In this document: positions 25,641 to 34,258 of the stretch, piece by piece | Numbering within the stretch: position 1 is the stretch's first letter | How the letters are laid out: each line of letters starts with the position of its first letter | Assembly (NCBI GenBank): GCA_964477035.1 | Contig: CAYZCW010000004.1 | Coordinates: 186,001 to 250,000 of the forward strand | Length of the DNA stretch: 64,000 nucleotides | Reading direction: 5' to 3' | DNA from: SLSG01 sp964477035 | GTDB lineage: Bacteria; Bacteroidota; Bacteroidia; Bacteroidales; UBA7960 | The notes under the pieces: generated by a model | Told to the model about the DNA's origin: nothing | The model's database searches: none | What the model saw: the letters and a program-made list of their open reading frames with translations, nothing else | Made by a program: the position numbers and the translations under genes

Positions 25641-28600
25641 ATGAACAGGAACCGTTTTATCAAGCGGGCCGCCTTGTTGGGCCTCGTATTGCTGTTGTCC
25701 GGGTTGTTCCTGCCGCGCATGGCCAGCGGGCAGTACTTCGGAAGAAACAAGCCCAGTTACAGGACATTTGATTTTAAGGTATACCAGTCGCCCAACTTCG
25801 ACTTGTATCATTACTTCGAGGATGAAGAAGTCATTCACCGGGTGGCGGAAACCTTTGAAAAGTGGTATGTGCGCCATAAGGAGATGTTTCGCGACACCCT
25901 GCAGGAACGCAACCCCATCATCATCTATGCCACCCACCCCGATTTCCAGCAGACCTCGGCCATAAGCGGCACCATCAGCATCGGCACGCAGGGGGTGACC
26001 GAGGCCCTGAGGAACCGGGTTGTGCTGCCCATCCTGGAAACCAATGCCCAGACCGATCATGTGATCGGCCACGAGTTGGTTCACGTCTTCCATTTCCATG
26101 CCCTGTTCAAGGATGACTCCCTGTCGCTCAACTCCATGCGAAACCTGCCCTTGTGGCTGGTGGAAGGCATGGCGGAATATTTTTCCATCGGGAGCGTGGA
26201 TGCGCACACGTCCATGATCATGCGGGATGCCATTCACCAGGAGGATTTTCCCGACCTGAAGGAGATGAGCCGGAATTACCGCTACAACCCCTACCGTTTC
26301 GGTCATTCCTTCGTGGCCTTTTTCGGGCGCACCTGGGGCGATTCCCTGATCGCTCCCCTGTATAACGAGACTGCGCGTTACGGCTACGAGCGTGCCCTGG
26401 AGCGGGTCGTCGGCCTGGGGGCCAGTACCGTGTCCGGGCTTTGGAAAAGCGCCCTCGAGAATCATTACCGGGACCTGATGGCCGACAGTGCCCGGCATGT
26501 GCCTGTGGGCCGCCGCATTGTATCGGAAGAAACCGCCGGTCAGATGAACCTCAGTCCCTCGATCAGCCCGGACGGCAAGCACATTGCCTTCTTTTCCGAG
26601 CGGGACCTGGTGTCGATCGACCTGTTCCTGGCCGAAGCCGAAACCGGACACATCATCCGCAAGCTGTCCAGCAGCGTGCGGAACATGGACATTGACGGGT
26701 TCAATTTTTTTGAATCGGTCGGCAGCTGGTCGCCGGACGGCCGGGAGTTTGCCTACGTGGCCGTCAAGCAGGGGGTCAACCAGCTGGTGATCGTCGATGT
26801 GGACAGGCCCCGGCGGACCCGGGAAATCCAGGTGGAGGGAGTGCCCGCCCTGAACAACCCATCCTGGTCGCCCGACGGCCGCTACCTGGTCTTCTCCGGG
26901 CTGGCAGGGGGACGTCCTGATCTTTACCGGCTGGACCTGCGGACCCGCGAAGTGACCAACCTGACCCGGGACCGGTACTCTTACATCCATCCGTCCTGGT
27001 CGCCCGACGGCCGGTACCTGGTGGTATCGACCGACCGCCGGCAGACAAGCCAGGAGGGCATGCCCGTCAACTTGCACTTCAACCTGGGCCTCATCGACAT
27101 GGAGGATCCCGGTGCCGGGGTCCGTGTCATCGATGTGTTTCCGGGGGCGGAAAACCTGAATCCCCACTTTTCAAGCGGACAGGACGGCCTTTATTTCCTG
27201 TCCAACCGGGATGGGTACCGCAACCTGTACTTCTATGACCTGGCAAGCCAGAAGGTGTACCGGATGACCGACTTTTATACGGGCATCAGCGGCATCACCC
27301 ACCTGTCGCCAGCCATCAGTGTGGCCCGGCAAACCGGACAGATCGTCTACACCCACTTCCAGAAGGGCCAATACACCATTTACAGCACCCGGCACGAGGC
27401 GTTTGATCCGGTAGAGGTCGATCCCCTGGCCATTGACATGCTGCCCGCCACCCTGCCGCCGTTTGAACGGCCCACCCAACCGATCGTCGACCGCAACCTG
27501 GGCACCGAGCCGGCCGTACCTCTTTTCCCGGTCGACTCTTTTGCAGAGGTGCCTTTTCAGTCCCGCTTTCAGCTGACCTTCATCGGAAACTCCGGGGGGG
27601 TGGGTGTGTCCACCAGCCGCTTCGGAACCGGGATGGCCGGCGGGGTGAGCATGCTTTTCAGCGACATCACGGGCGACAACCAGTTGTTTTCAGCCCTGGC
27701 CGTGAACGGGGAGATTTACGACTTCGGGGGGCAGGTGGGTTACCTCAACCAGAAAAGCCGGTTTGCCTGGGGGGTGATGGCATCCCACATCCCCTATCCG
27801 TTTTCCTATTTCAGGTATGCAGATCCTGCCGGGTTTGACATGAACCTGCAGCTTGTCATGCAAAGAACCTTTGAGGACCAGGTCGGGGCCTTTGCCTATT
27901 TCCCCTTCTCCACCACCCGCAGGCTGGAGCTGAATGCCAGCATGGCCTGGTATTATTTCCGCATCGATGCCCTGAACAATTATTACCTGGGCGGCTTTCT
28001 GGTGGGTCAGGAGTGGGAACGGCGTCTGGATGCCCCTCCCGGGTTCAACCTGCAGCGGGTGAGCCTGGCCTATGTGGGGGACAATTCCTTTTTTGGCATG
28101 GCCTCGCCCATCACCGGACAGCGTTACCGCTTCGGGGTGGAGAAGTATTTCGGCCGGGTGGACATGTACAGCGTCACGGCCGATTACCGGCGTTATTTCC
28201 AGTTCAGGCCGTTCACCCTGGCCTTCCGTGGTGTCCATTACGGGCGGTACGGGGAGCAGGCCCAGAACGACCTGTTTTATCCCCTTTTCCTGGGCTATCC
28301 CGGCTGGGTCAGGGGCTATTCCTACAATACGCTCTCCCGGGTGGAGGATGCCCTGGATGAAAAGTTCACCTTCGATCAGCTGCAGGGTTCCCGGGTTCTC
28401 ATGGGCGGGCTGGAGCTGAGGGTCCCGCTGACGGGGCCCGAACGGCTGGCCCTTATCAGCAGCAATTTCCTGTTTACCGAGCTGGCCTGGTTTGCCGATG
28501 CCGGTGTGGCCTGGAACGAAGGGGGCCGGGTAACCCTGCGCACGGCGGAAGCCTATGACGAAGGCAAGCGTTTTCCGGTCTTCAGCACGGGGCCTTCCCT

Positions 28601-28712
28601 CCGCATCAACCTGTTCGGGGCCCTGATCCTGGAACCGTATTATGCCTTCCCCATTCATACCAAGGGGATCGGCAAAGGTGTCTGGGGTCTCAACTTCCTG
28701 CCTGGCTGGTAG
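25641..28712 (+). CDS. Metalloprotease / PD40 beta-propeller / Omp85-like barrel fusion
   Basis: 1023 residues, signal peptide to about MASGQ. Three parts: (1) residues 40-300, a gluzincin-type zinc peptidase with HELVH (144-148) and a downstream LVEGMAEYF glutamate (E175 or E179) as likely third ligand; (2) residues about 305-600, WD40-like PD40/TolB repeats, with SPDG at four places (SISPDGK, SWSPDGR three times) and a SSGQDGLYFLSNRDG blade; (3) residues about 610-1023, an outer-membrane barrel with WVRGYSYN matching the VRGY/F motif of Omp85-type barrels and a C-terminal aromatic (LPGW). Proteins of this length exist in Bacteroidota, usually labelled Tol-like; the substrate is unknown. A strong terminator follows. 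Confidence 0.8.
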   Translation: MNRNRFIKRAALLGLVLLLSGLFLPRMASGQYFGRNKPSYRTFDFKVYQSPNFDLYHYFEDEEVIHRVAETFEKWYVRHKEMFRDTLQERNPIIIYATHPDFQQTSAISGTISIGTQGVTEALRNRVVLPILETNAQTDHVIGHELVHVFHFHALFKDDSLSLNSMRNLPLWLVEGMAEYFSIGSVDAHTSMIMRDAIHQEDFPDLKEMSRNYRYNPYRFGHSFVAFFGRTWGDSLIAPLYNETARYGYERALERVVGLGASTVSGLWKSALENHYRDLMADSARHVPVGRRIVSEETAGQMNLSPSISPDGKHIAFFSERDLVSIDLFLAEAETGHIIRKLSSSVRNMDIDGFNFFESVGSWSPDGREFAYVAVKQGVNQLVIVDVDRPRRTREIQVEGVPALNNPSWSPDGRYLVFSGLAGGRPDLYRLDLRTREVTNLTRDRYSYIHPSWSPDGRYLVVSTDRRQTSQEGMPVNLHFNLGLIDMEDPGAGVRVIDVFPGAENLNPHFSSGQDGLYFLSNRDGYRNLYFYDLASQKVYRMTDFYTGISGITHLSPAISVARQTGQIVYTHFQKGQYTIYSTRHEAFDPVEVDPLAIDMLPATLPPFERPTQPIVDRNLGTEPAVPLFPVDSFAEVPFQSRFQLTFIGNSGGVGVSTSRFGTGMAGGVSMLFSDITGDNQLFSALAVNGEIYDFGGQVGYLNQKSRFAWGVMASHIPYPFSYFRYADPAGFDMNLQLVMQRTFEDQVGAFAYFPFSTTRRLELNASMAWYYFRIDALNNYYLGGFLVGQEWERRLDAPPGFNLQRVSLAYVGDNSFFGMASPITGQRYRFGVEKYFGRVDMYSVTADYRRYFQFRPFTLAFRGVHYGRYGEQAQNDLFYPLFLGYPGWVRGYSYNTLSRVEDALDEKFTFDQLQGSRVLMGGLELRVPLTGPERLALISSNFLFTELAWFADAGVAWNEGGRVTLRTAEAYDEGKRFPVFSTGPSLRINLFGALILEPYYAFPIHTKGIGKGVWGLNFLPGW

Positions 28713-28734
28713 TGGGTGGATCCCTGACGAAAAA

Positions 28735-28765
28735 GAGCCGCCGGCCCGAAGCGGGCCGGCGGCTC
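28735..28765. terminator. Bidirectional intrinsic terminator
   Basis: Perfect 14-bp GC-rich stem (28735-28748 with 28752-28765), 3-nt loop AAG, followed by TTTATTTT on the plus strand and by a T-run (complement of the A-run at 28730-28734) on the minus strand. It separates the fusion gene from the convergent POT transporter. Confidence 0.9.
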
Positions 28766-28808
28766 TTTATTTTCCCGGAACAGGCCGGCCTGAGCGGCCA
28801 GCTCTTTT

Positions 28809-30341
28809 CTAGTGTTCCCCGTGCATGAGCTTGCGGATGAGCGGGCTCAGCAACAGGAGAAGGACGGCACACAGGAAGGCGATGACGGCAATGCTGGAAA
28901 ACACATTCGAATAAGACAGCAGGGAAGTGAAGGCGCCGCCGCCTTTTTCCGCCGCGATTTCGGGAGACAGGCCCGTGACCCTCATGGTGACTTTTTCCAG
29001 GAAGCCTCCGTTGGCGGTGACTTCACGGGTGGTGAAACGGGCGATGAATCCGGCGATGTAATGGGCAAAGCTCATGGACAGGAACCACACGCCCATCATG
29101 AAGGAAACCACCTTGGCCGGTGAGAGACGGGTGACCATGGACAGGCCGATCGGACTGATGAACAGCTCGCCCGTGGTGATGAAAAAGTATCCGACGATTA
29201 GAAAAATGAGCGGCACCTGCCCCGTTTCACTGGCAAAGCGGGCCCCGTAGGCGAAGATCAAAAAGCCAAGGCCCAGCTGGGCGATCGCGTAGGCGAACTT
29301 GAAAGGCGTGTAGGGATTGGCCTTGCGGGTCGACAACCAGGTCCACAGCACGGAGAAAGGGATGGCCAGCACGATGATGAAGAAGGGGTTGATCATGTTG
29401 GTCTGGGCCGCGTTCATAAAGACCAGGTTCACGTTGCGCTCGGCAAACAGGGTGATGGTGCTGCCGGCCTGCTCGAAGAACGCCCAGAACAGGGTGCTGA
29501 ATACGGCCAGGATGAAGATGACAATGATCTTCTCCCGTTCGGCGCGCGTGATTTCAAGGAAGGACTTGCCCACCACGAATACGACCAGTGCGAGAATGGC
29601 GTAAAGCATGTAGCCGGCCAGTTCGCTTTTGTAAATCAGGAGGGTGAGCAGGGGGACGGACAGCACGGCCAGGATGGTGGAAAGGGCCGGCATGCTCATG
29701 CCCGCAATTTTTCGCCGGCTTTCCTCGGTGTCGGGAGCCAGGCCCTTGCCTTCGAAGGTGCCGTTGTTGATGCCCAACTGGAACACCAGCAGGCCGAGCA
29801 GCATGCCAACGCCGGCCAGGCCGAAGCCATAGGACCAGCCATAAGCGTAAGCGATCCAGCCACAGGCCAGGGGAGAGAGGGTGGCGCCCAGGTTGATGCC
29901 CATGTAAAAAATGGTGAAGCCGGCATCTCGCCTCGGATCACCGGGCTCGTAAAGGCTGCCCACCATGGAGGAGATGTTGGGCTTGAACAGGCCGTTGCCC
30001 GTGACCAGGAAACCCAGCCCGAAATAGAAGAACAAAGGCACGTCCATGGCCATCATGAACAGGCCGATGGCCATCATGATGCCGCCGGTGAGGATGGACC
30101 GGCGGTATCCCAGGAACTTGTCTGCGATCATCCCGCCCAGGACCGGGGTGGCATAGACCAGCGCCCCGAATGCCGCGTAAATTCCATACGCCCGCACGTC
30201 GGCCGCATCGCGGGCCATGTCGGCATACAGCTTCTGAACGATATACAGTACGAGCAAAGCCCGCATCCCATAATAGCTGAACCTTTCCCACAGCTCCGCA
30301 AAGAACAGGTAGTACAAGGCCTTGGGGTGTCCTTTTTTCAT
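28809..30341 (-). CDS. POT/PTR2-family proton-coupled peptide transporter
   Basis: 510 residues, 12-14 membrane segments. The ELWERFSYYGMRALL motif at residues 16-30 is the ExxERFxYY proton-coupling signature; GGMIADKFLGYRRSI is the conserved loop between helices 2 and 3, and FYMGINLGATLSPLACGWIA the PTR2 signature around helix 5. It takes up di- and tripeptides with protons. There are extra hydrophobic segments in the middle, as usual for bacterial POT proteins. It has its own promoter (-7 at 30383-30390) and ends at the bidirectional terminator, so it is a single-gene unit. With the window's peptidases it suggests growth on peptides. Confidence 0.93.
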   Translation of the reverse strand: MKKGHPKALYYLFFAELWERFSYYGMRALLVLYIVQKLYADMARDAADVRAYGIYAAFGALVYATPVLGGMIADKFLGYRRSILTGGIMMAIGLFMMAMDVPLFFYFGLGFLVTGNGLFKPNISSMVGSLYEPGDPRRDAGFTIFYMGINLGATLSPLACGWIAYAYGWSYGFGLAGVGMLLGLLVFQLGINNGTFEGKGLAPDTEESRRKIAGMSMPALSTILAVLSVPLLTLLIYKSELAGYMLYAILALVVFVVGKSFLEITRAEREKIIVIFILAVFSTLFWAFFEQAGSTITLFAERNVNLVFMNAAQTNMINPFFIIVLAIPFSVLWTWLSTRKANPYTPFKFAYAIAQLGLGFLIFAYGARFASETGQVPLIFLIVGYFFITTGELFISPIGLSMVTRLSPAKVVSFMMGVWFLSMSFAHYIAGFIARFTTREVTANGGFLEKVTMRVTGLSPEIAAEKGGGAFTSLLSYSNVFSSIAVIAFLCAVLLLLLSPLIRKLMHGEH

Positions 30342-30382
30342 TTTTAATCAGGTTTGAGTGAGTACGATTTTTTTGGATCAGG

Positions 30383-30390
30383 CAAATATA
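30383..30390 (-). promoter_or_regulatory. -7 promoter element of the POT transporter
   Basis: TATATTTG on the minus strand matches TAnnTTTG; transcript start near 30376, leader about 35 nt. Confidence 0.55.
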
Positions 30391-30485
30391 GGTAAAAATG
30401 TTTCTTGCCTCCACCGAAGGGCGGAACCATTTTTTCAACACCTGGCCGGAGGGTTTTCGTCGGACGGGTCTGTCGCCTCCGGCTG

Positions 30486-32627
30486 TCAGAAGCGCACCCG
30501 GAGCTGGGCCTTGATTTCGGTACGGGTATTGCCCTCAATCAGGTCCATGCCGCTGCCGATCTCATGCCGGTTGGTGTAGAAGGTTTGTGCCAGGCGGGCG
30601 TACAGGTCGATGTTTCGGTTGAGGCGGTAGCGGGCCAGCAGGTACACCCTGGATCCCTTGTCCGAATAGAATGGAAATGAAAAGGCGTAGAGCACATCAT
30701 TCTCGTAGGCGTAGATGCGGGAGTCGAAGCCGTCGGTGTCGAACAGGGCGTAACGGAAAGTGAGGGCCCAGGGGCTGGAGAAGTGTCGGTAAAGAATGTC
30801 CTGGTAGACCATGTAACCGGTTTCCTCCCGGGGACCGAATCCGAAGCCGATCCATTCCACCCGGTTGCGCAAGGAAAAGGAGGGAGATATGTCGTAGGCA
30901 AAATGCAGTCGGATGTTCTGCCGTTTTACATCATCCAGGTGCCGTATGGCTCCCGGTTCGGGGGTGTTGAGGGGCTTGTTCCTGACCCTGTAGCGGGCAT
31001 ACATCTCGACCGTGCGGCTGGGCCGGTAGTTGACCTGCAGCAGGTAGTCGTATCCCCGGGAAGGCATGTAGGTGCGGTACTTCATCCAGGGGAAGGAGAA
31101 GTGGTCGGCATAGGCAGTGATGCGCCACTCCCGGGAGAGCTGGGCGTTGAGACCGATGTACAGGCCGCTCTCGTTGACCACCCGGGTGTTCTCGGAAAAG
31201 GCCACTGCGTAAAGCGACTGGTAGTCCTCGCTGAATCGCCGGTGGACGATGGCCAGCGACAGGCGGGAATCCAGACTCATCATCACCCCGTTCAGCAGGG
31301 CATATCCTCCGTTCCGGCTCATGGCCCCTTCGCCGAAAAAATTGAAGTTTCTGAAGATGTAATTGTAATCCAGTCCGATATTGGCGTTTTCCCGGCCCGA
31401 AAAATCGAACTGGTTGTAAAACGACAGCCGGCGTTCGTATTCGGCCCCCAGCTCCATCCGGTGGGCGGTGAGTCCCACGGAAAAATGGGGTTTCCTGTAG
31501 GAGATGTTTCCCCCGAAAATGGTTTCCTGCACGGCATTCCTGCCTTCCAGCTCCCGGGGCGTCCGGTGCAGGCCAGTCTGCTGCAGGCTCGTGATCACGA
31601 GGGCTTCCTGCTCCACCGTGTCCATAAGCAGCACGCCCGCATCCCGTCCCTTGGAGGAATAGAAGGCGGTGAACTCCAGGTCTCCGAAACCGATGGTGGC
31701 CCCGCCACCCCGCATGAACAGGTTTTCGTCCACCGAAGTGTACTGGCGCAGGCCCAGGCCGTTCTTCTTTACGCTGACGGCTTCGGCGCTCTTGCCGAAA
31801 GCCAGGCCCGACCACAGGGTCAGCCCCTGCCCGAACTGCACCTGGAAGTCCCCCAGCGACAAGGCCTTGATGCGTCCGAAATCCCTCAGGTGCACATGTC
31901 CGGAGTAAAAGTCAAACCCCCCGGGCTGGCTGCCCCGGAAGAACTCCTCCCCGGGATCCTTTTCGGCCGTGAAGCCGAGGCTTACGTTGTTGTAGTAGGT
32001 GAAACGGTACCGGGTATAAAGGCGGTAGGGGCTTCCCAGATAACGGGCGTTTGGATTGGCCTCCAGGGCTTCTTCCTCGATGGGGCTGAAACCCCTTTGT
32101 TCTTCAAACAGCCGCTGGTACCTCAGAAAATACTGGCTGCTGCCCTCCCTGCCCATGTTGGCCAGGCTGAAAAGCCGCCGCCTCACATCCTCCGACACGG
32201 TGACGAAAGGCTGGATGGCCTGAATGGTTTCCATGTCGAAGCCGTCGATGGCCTGCAGTTCGTACAGGCTGATCAGGTTGCCGAACAGGCTGATGTGGCT
32301 GAGCAGGTTGTTGATCTGGATGTCGTTGAGCAGGAACAGCCGCCTCAGGTCATCGGCCCTGGCGCTGTTCAGGTTGATCGGGTTCTGTATGAGAAACTGC
32401 AGCTCCTCCAGCAGGTCGGAATAGTCAATTTCCTCTTCGGCTTCCTCCAGGATGCTTTCAATGCGCTGGTGGAACCATTCTTCATTGATGATCTGTTCGC
32501 GCAGCGGGGGAATGGTATCAGGGGGCGTCTGTGCCAGGGCCCGCTGCCATGGGGGTGAAAGCAGGATCAGGCTGGCGGTGAGCACCAGAATCAGGATTCG
32601 TGGATATGTCCGCAGGACCTGCGCCAT
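30486..32627 (-). CDS. Helix-hairpin-helix domain fused to an outer-membrane barrel
   Basis: 713 residues with a signal peptide (to about ALAQ). Residues 83-144 form a ComEA-like pair of helix-hairpin-helix motifs: NPINLNSARADDLRRL, then SLYELQAIDGFDMETIQAIQPFVTV. The hairpin glycines that contact DNA in real ComEA (LPGIGP) are LFLLND here, so DNA binding is doubtful. The remaining 550 residues are alternating aromatic/polar strands (YRLYTRYRFTYYNNVSLGF and many others) with a C-terminal LRVRF, typical of a barrel. It starts 12 nt after a PorV/PorQ-like gene and is probably co-transcribed. Function unknown. Confidence 0.75.
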   Translation of the reverse strand: MAQVLRTYPRILILVLTASLILLSPPWQRALAQTPPDTIPPLREQIINEEWFHQRIESILEEAEEEIDYSDLLEELQFLIQNPINLNSARADDLRRLFLLNDIQINNLLSHISLFGNLISLYELQAIDGFDMETIQAIQPFVTVSEDVRRRLFSLANMGREGSSQYFLRYQRLFEEQRGFSPIEEEALEANPNARYLGSPYRLYTRYRFTYYNNVSLGFTAEKDPGEEFFRGSQPGGFDFYSGHVHLRDFGRIKALSLGDFQVQFGQGLTLWSGLAFGKSAEAVSVKKNGLGLRQYTSVDENLFMRGGGATIGFGDLEFTAFYSSKGRDAGVLLMDTVEQEALVITSLQQTGLHRTPRELEGRNAVQETIFGGNISYRKPHFSVGLTAHRMELGAEYERRLSFYNQFDFSGRENANIGLDYNYIFRNFNFFGEGAMSRNGGYALLNGVMMSLDSRLSLAIVHRRFSEDYQSLYAVAFSENTRVVNESGLYIGLNAQLSREWRITAYADHFSFPWMKYRTYMPSRGYDYLLQVNYRPSRTVEMYARYRVRNKPLNTPEPGAIRHLDDVKRQNIRLHFAYDISPSFSLRNRVEWIGFGFGPREETGYMVYQDILYRHFSSPWALTFRYALFDTDGFDSRIYAYENDVLYAFSFPFYSDKGSRVYLLARYRLNRNIDLYARLAQTFYTNRHEIGSGMDLIEGNTRTEIKAQLRVRF

Positions 32628-32639
32628 TCCGGATCCGGG

Positions 32640-33464
32640 TTAGAACGCGACAACAATTCCAGCCTGGGGCGAATAGCCCAGCACATGGTGAAAAGAACTT
32701 GCCAGGTCGATCCTCAGGGAACCCACCTTCATTCCGAAGCCGAAGGCATTCTGTGTCGGGTTGGTGCCGATGCCGGCCCGTACATAGAATTGTTCGGCCA
32801 GCCGGTACTCCAGTCCCGCCCTGAAGGCGACTTCCTGTGCCATGTCCTTTTCGGTTTCGGCGGTCACCAGCACCCGGTCAGAGAATGAATAGGACAAGCC
32901 GAAACGCAGGATGGTGGGGATGCGCTCCTCCCCGAAACCATCGTCAGAGACGATGCGTGCCCGGGTCGGGTTGAACAGGTGTGCCCCGGCGTGAAAACCC
33001 GGCAGCAGCTCATAGATTACGCCCATCTCCACCGCCACGTTGCCTGCCGTGCCGTAACCTTCGCCGATGGAGGTGTAGAGGTAGTTGAGCTGGATGCCGG
33101 CAGAGAGTTTTTCCCCGAAAGCCCTGGAGTAGGCCAGGCCCACCTTGCTCTCGTGGTAGAGGGAGTAACCGAAATAGGTGAGGCTCACTCCCATCACCCC
33201 GTTCACGGCCGGCATGGCGAATGCGGCAGCTCCGAGGCTCAGTTCCCGTGCCAGAAAGCGGTTTTCAAAATAGAAGCCTCCGGCGGGCCCTTCCAGGCGG
33301 GCAAGGCCTGCCTGGTTGTGGCTGATGGACCAGAAATCGTATAGGGTCACGGCGGCATTGCCCATGCCGGCCTGCCGCCCACCAAAGGGAAAATTGTCGT
33401 TGGCAGCCCGGGCCGGAAAGATCCAAAGCAGGGGAAGGATCAGCAGGAGGGAAATCTTTCTCAT
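32640..33464 (-). CDS. PorV/PorQ-like outer-membrane protein
   Basis: 274 residues, signal peptide to about ARAA. The N-terminal pattern FPFGGRQAGMGNAAVTLYDFWSISHNQAGLA is characteristic of PorV/PorQ proteins (FadL-like barrels), in which a small N-terminal plug is followed by about 14 strands; the C-terminus ends VVAF. PorV and PorQ help the type IX secretion system release or anchor cargo, but several family members have no known link to it and no other secretion gene is here. It precedes the HHH-barrel gene by 12 nt, so the two barrel proteins may work together. Confidence 0.7.
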   Translation of the reverse strand: MRKISLLLILPLLWIFPARAANDNFPFGGRQAGMGNAAVTLYDFWSISHNQAGLARLEGPAGGFYFENRFLARELSLGAAAFAMPAVNGVMGVSLTYFGYSLYHESKVGLAYSRAFGEKLSAGIQLNYLYTSIGEGYGTAGNVAVEMGVIYELLPGFHAGAHLFNPTRARIVSDDGFGEERIPTILRFGLSYSFSDRVLVTAETEKDMAQEVAFRAGLEYRLAEQFYVRAGIGTNPTQNAFGFGMKVGSLRIDLASSFHHVLGYSPQAGIVVAF

Positions 33465-33545
33465 CGGACCGGCTTTGTGGTTCGTTGGCTTATTAAAATC
33501 CGGAAATCAAAGGGGCAAGTTACTTATTTTTCCCCTACCTGACAA

Positions 33546-34055
33546 TTACACCCTGAAACGGAATTGGTGGCTCCTGAGGTCCTCATTGGCTTTTACCACC
33601 TTTTTTTTCAGATCCTTCTTAAAGGTTTTCAGCCGGGAGCGGACATTTTCATCCGAGAGGGCCAGTATCTGCATGGCCAGGATGGCCGCATTGCGAGCCC
33701 CGTCCAGTGCCACCGTGGCCACCGGGATGCCTGCAGGCATCTGCAGTATGGACAGGATGCTGTCCCAACCGTCAATGGATATGGACGAATTGACCGGAAC
33801 CCCGATCACCGGGAGGGTGGTGGAGGCCGCAATCACTCCCGGCAGGTGGGCGGCGCCCCCCGCTGCCGCGATGATCACACGGATGCCCCGGACTTCGGCT
33901 CCTTCTGCAAATGCCATCACCTTTTCAGGCGTGCGGTGGGCCGAGAGGGCGTTGATCTCAAAGGGGATCTCCATTTCGTCCAGGAAGCTTGCGGCGGCCT
34001 CCATGACGGGCATGTCGGAGGTGCTGCCCATGATGATGCTTACGGAAGGGGTCAT
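33546..34055 (-). CDS. purE: N5-carboxyaminoimidazole ribonucleotide mutase
   Basis: 169 residues from ATG 34055 (MTPSVSIIMGSTSD). Class I PurE, which moves the carboxyl group of N5-CAIR to C4 in purine synthesis. Motifs: IIMGSTSDMPVM (phosphate-binding loop), SAHRTPEKV with the catalytic histidine, AAAGGAAHLPGVIAA and PVNSSISIDGWDSILSILQMPAGIPVATVALDGA... the usual active-site and octamer surfaces. The frame is open upstream but the promoter element at 34089-34096 rules that out. No purK is adjacent. The mRNA leader consists of repeated A5-CC units. Confidence 0.95.
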   Translation of the reverse strand: MTPSVSIIMGSTSDMPVMEAAASFLDEMEIPFEINALSAHRTPEKVMAFAEGAEVRGIRVIIAAAGGAAHLPGVIAASTTLPVIGVPVNSSISIDGWDSILSILQMPAGIPVATVALDGARNAAILAMQILALSDENVRSRLKTFKKDLKKKVVKANEDLRSHQFRFRV

Positions 34056-34088
34056 GGTTTTTGGTTTTTGGTTTTTGGCTGTTGGGTG

Positions 34089-34096
34089 CAAAAATA
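34089..34096 (-). promoter_or_regulatory. -7 promoter element of purE
   Basis: TATTTTTG on the minus strand matches TAnnTTTG. The transcript would begin near 34082 and carry a leader of about 26 nt made of three CCAAAAA units, lacking any Shine-Dalgarno sequence. Confidence 0.55.
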
Positions 34097-34196
34097 CATA
34101 TTTCGTTGGTTTTTTGCTGACGCGGCGGGGCTTTTTTGGATGCCCCTTGCAGACACTGCGGGAGAGCCTGTCTGTCGGAGGGTTTCCTCCTTTTTG

Positions 34197-34204
34197 TAAC
34201 TTCG
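34197..34204 (+). promoter_or_regulatory. Probable -7 promoter element of menG
   Basis: TAACTTCG is one base from TAnnTTTG and lies about 55 nt upstream of the ATG at 34259. Confidence 0.4.
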
Positions 34205-34258
34205 CAGCGGATAAATACAGGGGCAGCCCGGGATGCAAGGGTTTGCCCCGTTAACTGA

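Noticed and set aside
25461..27167. 568-codon frame on the minus strand opposite the protease-propeller-barrel gene
   Set aside because: Antisense shadow; Gly/His/Pro/Val-rich with no domain.
30783..32558. 591-codon frame on the plus strand opposite the HHH-barrel gene
   Set aside because: Antisense shadow without recognisable features.
30486..32627. HHH-barrel as a DNA-uptake channel
   Set aside because: The glycine hairpin needed for DNA contact is lost and no other competence gene is near; kept only as an open question.
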